A DNA stretch of 64,000 bases from Rhodopseudomonas palustris (lineage in GTDB: Bacteria > Pseudomonadota > Alphaproteobacteria > Rhizobiales > Xanthobacteraceae). Position numbers and translations under genes: made by a program. The stretch is from contig NZ_QYYD01000005.1 of the NCBI RefSeq assembly GCF_003591005.1, positions 184,402 through 248,401 of the forward strand, read 5' to 3'. A model generated the notes under the pieces. That model was not told the origin of the DNA, ran no database searches, and worked only from the letters and a program-made list of their open reading frames with translations. Of the stretch, positions 52,283 to 60,430 are shown in pieces. Every line of letters begins with the position of its first letter. The first letter of the stretch is position 1.

Positions 52283-53470
52283 TCAGGTCGGCAGGACGCG
52301 CAGCCGCCCGTCGCGTGCCATCAGGGATTCGCTGCCGTCGCTGGTGACCAGGATCATGTCCTCGACCTGCAGGCCGGCGAAGCCGAGCTCGTAGTACGGC
52401 GTCTCGACGCACACCACCATGTTCTCCTGCAGCACGTCGCCGGAATCGGCCGCGATGTTCGGCGGATCGTAGCCGTCGATGCCGATGCCGTGTCCGACAT
52501 GGCTGCGCTCGTAATGCGGAATGCCGTTGCGGCGCACGGTGTCGACCACTTCGTTGAACAGCGTGGCGACGCGCAGTCCCGGCCTGGCAATTTCGTGCGC
52601 GCGCTGCACGCCGAGCCACAGCGCGTTGTGATAGTCGCGAACCTTGGCGGTGGGTTCGCCGAACGACGCAATCCGCGAAATATCCGACCGATAATGCTTG
52701 TAGCGGCAACCGACGTCGAACCGGATCACGTCGCCGCGGCGCAGCGGCCGCGACGATGGCTGTACGTTGCTCATCGCGCTGCGATCGCCGAAGCCGATAC
52801 AGCCGGTCACCGGCACACCGTCGAGGCTGGTCGTGGTGCTGTGGAACACCCTCGCCATCTCCAGTTCGGTCATGCCTTCAGCCGCCGCCCCCAAAGCGCG
52901 ATCGATCGACTGCTCGGTGATCGAACATGCCTGGCGCAACCGGGCGATTTCTTCCGGCATCTTGATCGCCCGGATGGTCTCGAACAGCTTGAACGCGCGC
53001 ACAAATGTCGCCTGTGGCAAGCGCGCGATCAGTTCCTCCATGGCCTGCGGCGTGATGCCGAGTTCGTCGATGCCGATCCGCGCCGAGGCGCCGAACGACT
53101 CGGTGATCGCCGCAGCCAGAGCCTCGACCGGGCCCTTGTATTCGGGCTGCGAGAACAGCGCGACCTGGCGCTGATCCTCCGCGCTGAGCGTCGCCGACGG
53201 ATCGACATCGGTGCGGAAATACGAGAACCGTCGCACCTCGCCGCCCGGGTTCTGGTCGGATACGAGGTCGAGCAGCGACGTGCTGGTGATGATACAGGGC
53301 TCGGGCTTGGTGCGGCCGTAAAGCACATAGGCCTGCGGCCCCCGCCGCACCCACTGCGACATCGCCCAGTAGCCGCCGAGGTAGAGCACATTCTCGGGCG
53401 TTGTCGCGATCAGCGCGTCGAGTCCGTTGTCTTGCATGGTCGTGGCGGCGCGGGGGGCATTCAGAAGCAT
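52283..53470 (-). CDS. M24 metallohydrolase (paralogue)
   Basis: A 395-residue pita-bread-fold hydrolase with all metal ligands: Asp252, Asp263, His327, Glu356 and Glu370 (FDVGC, RSDISR, VGHGIG, VETPYY, VEDMIL). It shares SGFWAMSQW/GGYWAMSQW plus RRGPQAY and RVGHGIG-type regions with 36938-38137. It is the first gene of a two-gene unit with an LLM enzyme, preceded by a strong-looking promoter and the shared operator-like site. Specific substrate unknown. Confidence 0.87.
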   Translation of the reverse strand: MLLNAPRAATTMQDNGLDALIATTPENVLYLGGYWAMSQWVRRGPQAYVLYGRTKPEPCIITSTSLLDLVSDQNPGGEVRRFSYFRTDVDPSATLSAEDQRQVALFSQPEYKGPVEALAAAITESFGASARIGIDELGITPQAMEELIARLPQATFVRAFKLFETIRAIKMPEEIARLRQACSITEQSIDRALGAAAEGMTELEMARVFHSTTTSLDGVPVTGCIGFGDRSAMSNVQPSSRPLRRGDVIRFDVGCRYKHYRSDISRIASFGEPTAKVRDYHNALWLGVQRAHEIARPGLRVATLFNEVVDTVRRNGIPHYERSHVGHGIGIDGYDPPNIAADSGDVLQENMVVCVETPYYELGFAGLQVEDMILVTSDGSESLMARDGRLRVLPT

Positions 53471-53491
53471 GACAGCCTTGTTTCTATTATC

Positions 53492-53535
53492 GGCACGGTG
53501 TTTCTGATTTTGACGTTGGGCGGTCGCCGTGTCAA
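53492..53535 (-). promoter_or_regulatory. Promoter and operator-like site of the second M24-LLM unit
   Basis: Reading leftward, a consensus -35 TTGACA (53530-53535), 17-bp spacer and -10 CAAAAT (53507-53512) are followed after 2 bp by GAAACACCGTGCC (53492-53504) and GATAA. This matches the sites at 38166 and 50113 under the pattern GRAAC-N3-GTNCC-GAWAW. It starts 21 bp upstream of the M24 start codon. Confidence 0.65.
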
Positions 53536-53905
53536 TTCGGATGGCGCACGAAAATCATCAGTTCGGTGCCTCCGGTTTGCTCAAAAGAACAGCAATCCGA
53601 CTGGATCCAAGGAAGTCAGACGCGGCGGCCCGCAGGGCCTTTCGGTCCTGCTCTCGCCCGCCGCTGCGCTACGCCAGCCGCGTCGGCGTTGTTGCGCCGT
53701 GGCCGGCGCCGAGCAGGCTGCCGGACACCAACGCGATCAGACGAGGGGCCGCAAACCGAACATCTCGCGCACAAAATTTGCGCCGTTTCCGCGCACGGGC
53801 CCTCAGCCGCTGGTCCAATCAGCCAACCAGATTGAGGCGCCGCGCCATGTCGCGTGCGGCGCCTGCTGACTACGGTTTGCGAGCAAAGCAGGCTGGAGAT
53901 CACAC
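53536..53905. other. 370-bp non-coding stretch
   Basis: Between the M24 promoter and the acyl-CoA dehydrogenase start I see no gene: overlapping short frames on both strands have no recognisable content. GC-rich self-complementary runs (for example GCGGCGGCCCGCAGGG near 53625) are present but do not form a clear terminator. The acyl-CoA dehydrogenase ribosome site GGAG (53895-53898) is at its right end. Confidence 0.5.
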
Positions 53906-55093
53906 GTGGATTTTGAACTGTCGAAACAACAACAAGAGATCAAGGCACGCGCCGCCGCCTTCGTTGAGGAGGTCTGCCGGCCGCTGGAAGACCGCTGGGG
54001 CATCGATGATTATGCCGTGCCGCACGATGTGTTCATGGGCGTGGTCGCCAAGTTCCGTGAATACGGTTTTCGCGGGCTGGCCGTGCCGAAGGACGCCGGC
54101 GGACAGGGCCTCGGCACCATCGCCAAGTGCCTGGTGTACGAGGAGATCGTCAAATCGCCGGTGATGCACGGCCTGCTGGCGACCTGGTCGGGCTTTCTCG
54201 ATCCACATCCCGCGCTCTATGTGGCGCCGGAATGGCAGAAGGAGGCCTATCTCTATCCGATCCTCAAGGACGACAAGTTCTATCACATCAATATTTCCGA
54301 GCCCGGCGCCGGCTCCGATGCCGCCGGCATCGAGACCACCGCCGTGCGCGACGGCGACAACTACATCATCAACGGCATCAAGCGCTGGGCGCCGCCGCCG
54401 AACCATCCGGGCATCACGCCGAAATATCTGTTGTGCTACGCCGTCACCGATCCCGGCAAGGGCTATGAGGGCATCAGCCTGTTCCTGGTCGACTACCCGA
54501 ACCCTGGCGTCTCGGTGCTCAAGGAATACACCACGATGGCGCCGGGGACGTATCTCGGCCGCAGCTGCGACTATCAGTACAAGGATTGCGTCGTGCCGGC
54601 CAAGAACCTGCTCGGCGCCGAGGGCATGGGCTTCCGCTACATGATGGACCAGCTCAACCGCAACCGCACCGTGATCGGCGCGCGGCTGACCGGCACCGCG
54701 CGCTGGGCCCAGACCCAGGCGGCCAAGCGCGCCCGTGAGCGCGAGACGTTCGGCAAGCCGCTGTCCGAGCGGCAAGCAATTCAGTGGATGCTCGCCGAAT
54801 CCGAGATGGATCTCGAGCAGTCACGGCTGATGGTCTACAAGACCGCCTGGATGCTGGATCAGGGCCTCGACGCCCGCAAGGAAGCCGCAATGGTGAAATG
54901 CTTCGCCCCGCTGGCCGCCTGCCGCGTCATCGACCGCGCCATCCAGATCCACGGCGGCCTCGGCGTGCTGCAGGAGAGCCGGTTCGGCCAGCTCTACTTC
55001 CAAAGCCGCATCGCCCAGGTTGCCGAGGGCACCACCGAAGTCATGAAAATGACCATCGCCCGCGAAGTCCTGAGGGCAAGTATGACGGCGTAA
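53906..55093 (+). CDS. Acyl-CoA dehydrogenase
   Basis: A 395-residue FAD enzyme that introduces a 2,3 double bond into an acyl-CoA. MDFELSKQQQEIKARAAAFV opens the N-terminal helical domain. FYHINISEPGAGSDAAGIET is the flavin/substrate segment, with NRTVIGARLTGTARWAQTQAAKRARERETFG later and IQIHGGLGVLQESRFGQLYF near the end. The start is GTG 53906 with GGAG 7 bp upstream. It is transcribed divergently from the F420 block and probably belongs with the acyl-CoA synthetase and thiolase downstream. Confidence 0.92.
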   Translation: MDFELSKQQQEIKARAAAFVEEVCRPLEDRWGIDDYAVPHDVFMGVVAKFREYGFRGLAVPKDAGGQGLGTIAKCLVYEEIVKSPVMHGLLATWSGFLDPHPALYVAPEWQKEAYLYPILKDDKFYHINISEPGAGSDAAGIETTAVRDGDNYIINGIKRWAPPPNHPGITPKYLLCYAVTDPGKGYEGISLFLVDYPNPGVSVLKEYTTMAPGTYLGRSCDYQYKDCVVPAKNLLGAEGMGFRYMMDQLNRNRTVIGARLTGTARWAQTQAAKRARERETFGKPLSERQAIQWMLAESEMDLEQSRLMVYKTAWMLDQGLDARKEAAMVKCFAPLAACRVIDRAIQIHGGLGVLQESRFGQLYFQSRIAQVAEGTTEVMKMTIAREVLRASMTA

Positions 55094-55152
55094 GCCGACG
55101 GCTCACAGGTCTTCGAGGCGATCATACTTCGAGGTTACGAAGGCCCTCTCCC

Positions 55153-55243
55153 CGTCATGCCCGGCCTTGTGCCGGGCATCCACGCCTTGCAGCCTCACCG
55201 CGATTAAAAGGCGTGGATGGCCGGGACAAGCCCGGCCATGACG
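55153..55243. repeat. Composite palindromic (REP-like) element, copy 3
   Basis: A 91-bp element in the same orientation as copy 1: CGTCATGCCCGGCCTTGTGC on the left, GTGGATGGCCGGGACAAGCC on the right, ending CATGACG. It lies between the convergent acyl-CoA dehydrogenase and binding-protein genes. Confidence 0.88.
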
Positions 55244-55308
55244 GGGAGATGTGGTCGAACCCATCGTTGGCCCCTCAGTGAGTTCGCTTCGCCGTCCATC
55301 GCTAACGA

Positions 55309-55333
55309 CAAAACGCCCGGCTCTCGCCGGGCG
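55309..55333 (-). terminator. Intrinsic terminator after the binding-protein gene
   Basis: On the minus strand, CGCCCGGC-GAGA-GCCGGGCG (55314-55333) forms an 8-bp perfect GC stem followed by TTTTG. It lies 27 bp downstream of the stop of the binding-protein gene, the expected place and form for a rho-independent terminator. Confidence 0.8.
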
Positions 55334-55359
55334 TACTCGTTTCGGGGCAAGCGTCGCGG

Positions 55360-56565
55360 CTATTTCTCCGCGTCGATCACCGTGCCGATCGGTTTCCACC
55401 TTGTGCCGTCGAACTGCATCAATTGCTCCTGGCTCATCGGGGTGAAATGCGTCGGGCTGGTGTTGAGCTTGATGCCGGGCAGCAGGATCGGCAGTTCGAG
55501 GTCCTTGATGCTGGCGGCCTGCTTCATCAAGTTTTCGCGGGTCAGGTCGTCGCCGCAGGCTTTCAGCACGTGCTCGAAGGTCTGCGCGGTGGCATAGCCG
55601 AACACGTAGTAGGTCTCGGACGGGTCGGCATTCGGCATGTACTGCTTCATGAACGCCAGATAGTCCTTCATGCCCTGATCCTCGGCCCAGGCCGGATCGT
55701 TCGGATCCTTGCGGAACGCGACCGTGATGACGCCCTTGGAGTTCTCCAGCCCGGCCGGCACCAGCGTCGAGGAGATCGAACCGGCGGCATCGCTCAAGAG
55801 ATGCAGCGCCTCCCACTTGGTCTCGGCCATCTTCTTGATCGCCTGCGCGGAGAATTTTGGCGTCGAAATGTTGAGGAACACGTCGGCCCCGGTCGCCTTC
55901 AGCAGCAGGATCTGCGAGTCGGCGGTCGGTTCGGTGATCTCGTAGCTGAGCTCCTTGACGATCATGCTGGCGGCCTTGTCGCCGAGCCCGTCGCGAAACC
56001 CCTTGGCGTAATCGCGGCCGAAATCGTCGTTCTGATACATCACCGCGACCTTCGCGTTCGGCCGCTCCTTGAGCAGATATTTGGCGTAGATCACGCCCTT
56101 GGCGTGGTTGTTCGGCTGCCAGCCCATCGACCACGGATAGGTCTGCGGCTCGGAGACGCGGTTGGCGCCGGTGCCGAGGAACAGCCCGGGCACCTTCTTG
56201 GTGTTGAGATATTTCTGGATCGCAAAATTGGTCGGCGAGCCGAAGGTGCCGACGATCGCCAGCACTTCGTCGCTCTCGACCAGGCGCCGCGTCTGCTCCA
56301 CCGCCTTGGACGGGCTGTAGCCGTCGTCGAGCGAGATCAGATTGATCTTGCGGCCGTTGATGCCGCCGGCGGCGTTGAGCTTCTCGAAATAGGCCGTCAT
56401 CGCCTTGCCGATCGCCGCGAAGCTCGACGCCGGGCCGCTGTACGGCATGGTCTGGCCGATCTTCACCTCGGTGTCGGTGACGCCCGGGCCGTAGTTCTTG
56501 GCGCTCGCCGGCGCGGACGCGGCGAGGCAGGCGGCGGCACACGCCGCTGCTATCAGCTTGTTCAT
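55360..56565 (-). CDS. Branched-chain-amino-acid-type ABC binding protein
   Basis: A 401-residue periplasmic binding protein (LivK-like Peripla_BP_6). A Sec signal peptide ends near APASAKNYG (about residue 23). VKIGQTMPYSGPASSFAAIG, NAAGGINGRKINLISLDDGY and VAVMYQNDDFGRDYAKGFRDGL follow. No permease or ATPase gene lies nearby, so it is an orphan that must work with a transporter encoded elsewhere. Beside acyl-CoA genes in this group of bacteria such proteins often bind aromatic or fatty acids; that is inference. Confidence 0.9.
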   Translation of the reverse strand: MNKLIAAACAAACLAASAPASAKNYGPGVTDTEVKIGQTMPYSGPASSFAAIGKAMTAYFEKLNAAGGINGRKINLISLDDGYSPSKAVEQTRRLVESDEVLAIVGTFGSPTNFAIQKYLNTKKVPGLFLGTGANRVSEPQTYPWSMGWQPNNHAKGVIYAKYLLKERPNAKVAVMYQNDDFGRDYAKGFRDGLGDKAASMIVKELSYEITEPTADSQILLLKATGADVFLNISTPKFSAQAIKKMAETKWEALHLLSDAAGSISSTLVPAGLENSKGVITVAFRKDPNDPAWAEDQGMKDYLAFMKQYMPNADPSETYYVFGYATAQTFEHVLKACGDDLTRENLMKQAASIKDLELPILLPGIKLNTSPTHFTPMSQEQLMQFDGTRWKPIGTVIDAEK

Positions 56566-56598
56566 GTCGATATCCTATGTGGTGAATGTTGCGGCGGA

Positions 56599-58122
56599 TC
56601 AGGCCGGCTGGAGATAGCGCTGCTTCAGCACGTGCTTGAACAGCTTGCCGTTCTCCTGCCGCGGCAGTTCCGGCTCGAAATCGATCGAGCGCGGACATTT
56701 CACGTGCGAGAGCTGGTCGCGGCAGAATGCCATCAGTTGCTGCGCCAGCGCGGGCGTCGCCAGCGACGGATCCTTGAGCTGGACCACGGCCTTGACCTCC
56801 TCGCCATATTCAAGGTTCGGCAGCCCGAACACCGCGACGTCGGCGACCAACGGATGCAGCGCCAGACAGTTCTCGATCTCTGCCGGATAGATGTTGACGC
56901 CGCCTGAGATGATCATGTGCGAGCGGCGATCGGTGAGATACAGGAAGCCGTCCTCATCGACATAGCCGACGTCGCCGATCGTCGACCAGCCGAGCGCATT
57001 ACGCGAGCGTTCGGTCTTGTCCGGATCGTTGTGATACACGAAAGTCGGCCCGTCGAAATACACGTCGCCGACCTCGCCGGGAGCGAGCTCGTTGTGGTCC
57101 TCGTCGAGGATATGGATGGTGCCGACGCAGGCGCGTCCGACCGAGCCGCGATGCGTCAGCCAGTCGGCGGTCGAGATGCAGGTCGCGCCGTTGCGCTCGG
57201 AGCCGGCGTAGTATTCCCAGACGATCGGACCCCACCAGGCGATCATCTGCTCCTTGAGTTCGGGCGGGCACGGCGCCGCGGCATGAATCGCGCAGACGTG
57301 CGACGACAGATCGTAGCGGCTGCGCACCTCGTCGGGCAGTCCGAGCAGTCGGAAGAACATCGTCGGCACCCACTGGCTGTGGGTGATGCGATAGCGCTCG
57401 ATCGCCGCCAGCGCCGGCTCGGCGGCGAATTTCGTCATCACCACCGCGGTGCCGCCGCTCTCCAGCGTCCGCATCGTGAAGCGCAGCGGCGCGCCGTGAT
57501 ACAGCGGCGCCGGCGACAGATAGACGGTGGCGTCGTCGAAACCGAAGTTTTCGCGCACCCAGTCGCCGGACGCCTGCGCCTGGCGCAGATTGGAGAACAG
57601 CGGCTGCTTGATGCCTTTCGGCCGGCCGGTGGTGCCGGACGAATAGAAGAAATCCTTGCCGACAGGGCCATCCGGGATCTCGATCATGCGATCGAATTTC
57701 GCGAGTTCCGCCACGTAGTTGAGCCCGCTGCCGCCCTCGCCGACCGTGAAGATCGTGCAGCCGTGCGGATTGTCGGCCTCGAGCGCTTTGACGGCTTCGG
57801 CGAAGCGCGCGCCGGCAAAAAACACCTTGGCGCCGCTGTCGCGCACGATATAGGCCGCCTCCTCCGGCTTCAGATGCGTGCTCACCGGCGTGTAGTACAC
57901 GCCGTGACGCCGCGCGCCCCACAGCAGCTCGAAGTAGCGCAGGTCGTTGTCGAGGAGAATCGCGATGCCGTCGCCGGCCGACAACCCCATCCACATCAGC
58001 AGCTGCGTCACCGCATTGGCACGGCGGTCGAGCTCGCGATAGCTGATCGCCTCGTCGCTGAACGCGATCAGCGCCGCGGTCTTGTCAGGATGGCGCTCGG
58101 CCCACTGGCGCAGTGTTGGCAT
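56599..58122 (-). CDS. AMP-forming acyl-CoA synthetase
   Basis: A 507-residue ligase of the acyl-adenylate family. The P-loop FFYSSGTTGRPKGIKQ, the segment WEYYAGSERNGATCI, the hinge GDVGYVDEDGFLYLTDRRSHMIISGG and the C-terminal PRQENGKLFKHVLKQRY with the catalytic lysine are all present. ATG 58122 (MPTLRQWAERHPDKTA) is preferred to an upstream TTG because it has a GGGGAAGAG ribosome site and matches the usual family start. It is followed after 33 bp by the orphan binding protein. The carboxylic acid substrate is unknown. Confidence 0.9.
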   Translation of the reverse strand: MPTLRQWAERHPDKTAALIAFSDEAISYRELDRRANAVTQLLMWMGLSAGDGIAILLDNDLRYFELLWGARRHGVYYTPVSTHLKPEEAAYIVRDSGAKVFFAGARFAEAVKALEADNPHGCTIFTVGEGGSGLNYVAELAKFDRMIEIPDGPVGKDFFYSSGTTGRPKGIKQPLFSNLRQAQASGDWVRENFGFDDATVYLSPAPLYHGAPLRFTMRTLESGGTAVVMTKFAAEPALAAIERYRITHSQWVPTMFFRLLGLPDEVRSRYDLSSHVCAIHAAAPCPPELKEQMIAWWGPIVWEYYAGSERNGATCISTADWLTHRGSVGRACVGTIHILDEDHNELAPGEVGDVYFDGPTFVYHNDPDKTERSRNALGWSTIGDVGYVDEDGFLYLTDRRSHMIISGGVNIYPAEIENCLALHPLVADVAVFGLPNLEYGEEVKAVVQLKDPSLATPALAQQLMAFCRDQLSHVKCPRSIDFEPELPRQENGKLFKHVLKQRYLQPA

Positions 58123-58209
58123 CTCTTCCCCGTTGCTGGCCGTGAGAATGGCCGCTTGCAGGGAGTATCGGTCGTCCGAGCGCTTCGCCAAATGACCGTG
58201 CGCGCCATT

Positions 58210-59289
58210 TCAGTTGGCGGAATCCGACCGCGCCGGAGGCGTCGCGTGGCGCTCGCGGAATTCGCCGGGCGCCATGCCGGTCCAGCGCCGGAACGCGCGG
58301 TGAAACGTGCTGAGTTCGGAAAAGCCGAGCGACAGCGCCACCTCTTCCAGCGGCAGCCGCGACTTCTTGAGCATGTGCGTCGCGACGTCGCGCCGCACCT
58401 GATCCTTGATCTCCTGAAATCCGCATTGCTCGTCGTCGAGCAGCCGCCGCCGCAAGGTCTGCGGCGACATCGCCAGCATGCCGGCGACGTCTTCGAGCGA
58501 CAGCGTGCGCTTCAGGTTGCGGCGCAGGATGCCGCGGACACGTTCGGCGACGCTGGCGTCGTCGCGATAGCGCACCAAGAGCGCGCTCGGCATCGACGCC
58601 AGGAAGCGGCGTAGCCGCTGCTCGTCCGGCATGATCGGCAGGTCGAGCAGTTCGGCATCGAACCGGATCTCGGTGCGCGGCTGATCGAACAGCATCGGGG
58701 CGCGATACACTGGCTCGAGCTCTGAGCTGAACGCTTCCTCCGGAAATACGTAGTGCACGGTGATCAGCGGCAGGCGCCGACCGACCAGCCAGCACATCAG
58801 CCCGTAGGTGAACATCAGGATGGCGCCGTTGACCATCCGGCGCCGCCTCGGCTGCTCGATCGTGTCGGTGACGTAGACCGAGGCGTCGTGCTCGCCTTCG
58901 GCGAGCCGCACGACGAAATCGTCGACCACCAGATGATAGAACTGACAACCGATCCGGATCGCCTGGCGCAGGCTGCCGCAATGGATCAGCAGGCGGCACA
59001 TCATCCGGAACGTGCCGGGCTTGATCGGCCGGCTGCCGAGCAGCCAGAGCTCGTCTCGCGTCAGCCGCGTCAGCAGCGCGATCATCCGGGCGAACTGATC
59101 CTGCGGCAGCCGCGCGCCCGGCTGCTCCAGTTCCGCCGGCCGGATGCCGGCGCGCGCCAGCAGGCGATCGACGTCGACCCCGGCTTCGCGCGCGCCGCTG
59201 AGGATCAGGCCGACATAGCCCGAGTCGATCGCAGAGCGTGATGAGACCGCGGCGCGTGGCCCGGTTCGGCGTGAGGAGATGTCCGGCAT
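58210..59289 (-). CDS. AraC-family regulator (OruR-like)
   Basis: A 359-residue regulator. A long N-terminal ligand domain of the arabinose-binding-like group (SAIDSGYVGLILSGAREAGV, FRMMCRLLIHCGSLRQAIRI) is followed by the AraC double helix-turn-helix (about 255-345: RNLKRTLSLEDVAGMLAMSP and EEVALSLGFSELSTFHRAFR). ATG 59289 (MPDISSRRT) is chosen over a more upstream frame that would intrude on the divergent gene's promoter. It sits between the acyl-CoA synthetase and a divergent dehydrogenase, and probably controls one or both. Confidence 0.88.
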   Translation of the reverse strand: MPDISSRRTGPRAAVSSRSAIDSGYVGLILSGAREAGVDVDRLLARAGIRPAELEQPGARLPQDQFARMIALLTRLTRDELWLLGSRPIKPGTFRMMCRLLIHCGSLRQAIRIGCQFYHLVVDDFVVRLAEGEHDASVYVTDTIEQPRRRRMVNGAILMFTYGLMCWLVGRRLPLITVHYVFPEEAFSSELEPVYRAPMLFDQPRTEIRFDAELLDLPIMPDEQRLRRFLASMPSALLVRYRDDASVAERVRGILRRNLKRTLSLEDVAGMLAMSPQTLRRRLLDDEQCGFQEIKDQVRRDVATHMLKKSRLPLEEVALSLGFSELSTFHRAFRRWTGMAPGEFRERHATPPARSDSAN

Positions 59290-59425
59290 GCCAGCAGGAT
59301 AGCGGCGACGGCGCGTGCTCGCCAGCGTAAGCTTGGCGCCCGGCGCCAACCGGATCGGTCGCTCAGGTCATTGCGCAAAAGCTGCGCGCCCGCCACCCAT
59401 GCGACAGCACAACCGAAGGAGCCGC

Positions 59426-60415
59426 ATGATGCGCGCATTGCTGAGCCGCGAGCCGGGCGGGCCTGAGACGCTGAAGCTGGTCGACGTCCCCGGCCCGGTC
59501 GCCGCCCCCGGGCAGATCGTCATCGCCATCAAGGCCTGCGGCGTCAACTATCCGGATCTGCTGATGATCCAGGATCTCTATCAGGTGAAGGCGCCGCGGC
59601 CGTTCGCGCCGGGCGCCGAGATCGCCGGCGTGGTGACGGCGCTCGGCGATGATGTGACGGGCTTCCGCGTTGGTGACCGCGTCACGGCGCGGATCGGCAC
59701 TGGCGGCATGGCTGAAGCGGTGGCGGTGGATGCGACGCGCTGCGCGCCGATCCCCGACGGCATGTCGTTCGTCGACGCCGCCGTGATGCAGTTCACCTTC
59801 GAGACGGCGCTGTACGCGCTACGCAACCGCGCTCAGCTCAAGCCCGGCGAAACCGTGCTGGTGCTCGGCGCCGGCGGCGGCGTCGGCATCGCCGCCGTGC
59901 AGGTCGCGCGCATCATGGGCGCGCGGGTGATCGCCGCCGCGTCGTCGGACGACAAGCTTGCCTTCGCGCGCCAGCACGGCGCGGTGGGCGGCGTGCTGTA
60001 TCCGGCGAGCGCGCCGGCGGACCGCAAGGAAATCGGCCAGCGCTTCAAGGCAGCGGTCGGCGCCGGCGCCGACGTGGTGATCGATCCGGCCGGCGGCTGG
60101 CTCGCCGACACCGCGATCCGCTGCGTCGCCGATGGCGGCCGCTACGCCGTGCTCGGCTTCACCGCCGGCATCCCGTCGCTGCCGCTGAACCTGCCGCTGC
60201 TGAAGAACTGCGACGTGCTCGGCGTCAATTGGCGGACGTTTACGTTGACCCAGCCGGAGGCGCTGGCGGCCAACAAGGCGGAGCTGCAGTCCTGGTACAA
60301 GCAGGGCCTGCTGTCGGCCGGCGTCAGCGCGCAGTTTCCTCTCGCGCAAGGCGGCGAGGCCATCCGATTGCTCGCCGATCGCCGCGCGGTCGGCAAGATC
60401 GTGGTGACGTTCTGA
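59426..60415 (+). CDS. NADPH:quinone oxidoreductase-family dehydrogenase
   Basis: A 329-residue zinc-free medium-chain dehydrogenase. IAIKACGVNYPDLLMIQDLY and PFAPGAEIAGVVTALGDDV form the catalytic-domain core; the nucleotide loop is VLVLGAGGGVGIAAVQVARI (about 151-170). No catalytic zinc ligands are seen. GAAGGAG precedes ATGATG at 59426, and Met2 is also possible. It is divergent from the AraC gene (136-bp gap) and convergent with the thiolase. Substrate unknown, perhaps an enoyl-CoA or quinone. Confidence 0.87.
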   Translation: MMRALLSREPGGPETLKLVDVPGPVAAPGQIVIAIKACGVNYPDLLMIQDLYQVKAPRPFAPGAEIAGVVTALGDDVTGFRVGDRVTARIGTGGMAEAVAVDATRCAPIPDGMSFVDAAVMQFTFETALYALRNRAQLKPGETVLVLGAGGGVGIAAVQVARIMGARVIAAASSDDKLAFARQHGAVGGVLYPASAPADRKEIGQRFKAAVGAGADVVIDPAGGWLADTAIRCVADGGRYAVLGFTAGIPSLPLNLPLLKNCDVLGVNWRTFTLTQPEALAANKAELQSWYKQGLLSAGVSAQFPLAQGGEAIRLLADRRAVGKIVVTF

Positions 60416-60430
60416 GCCGTCGGGTGTGGC

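Noticed and set aside
55103..56698. A 531-codon minus-strand frame overlapping the binding-protein gene
   Set aside because: Reads the binding-protein gene in a wrong frame and runs through a REP element; the 55360-56565 frame has a signal peptide and a normal fold.
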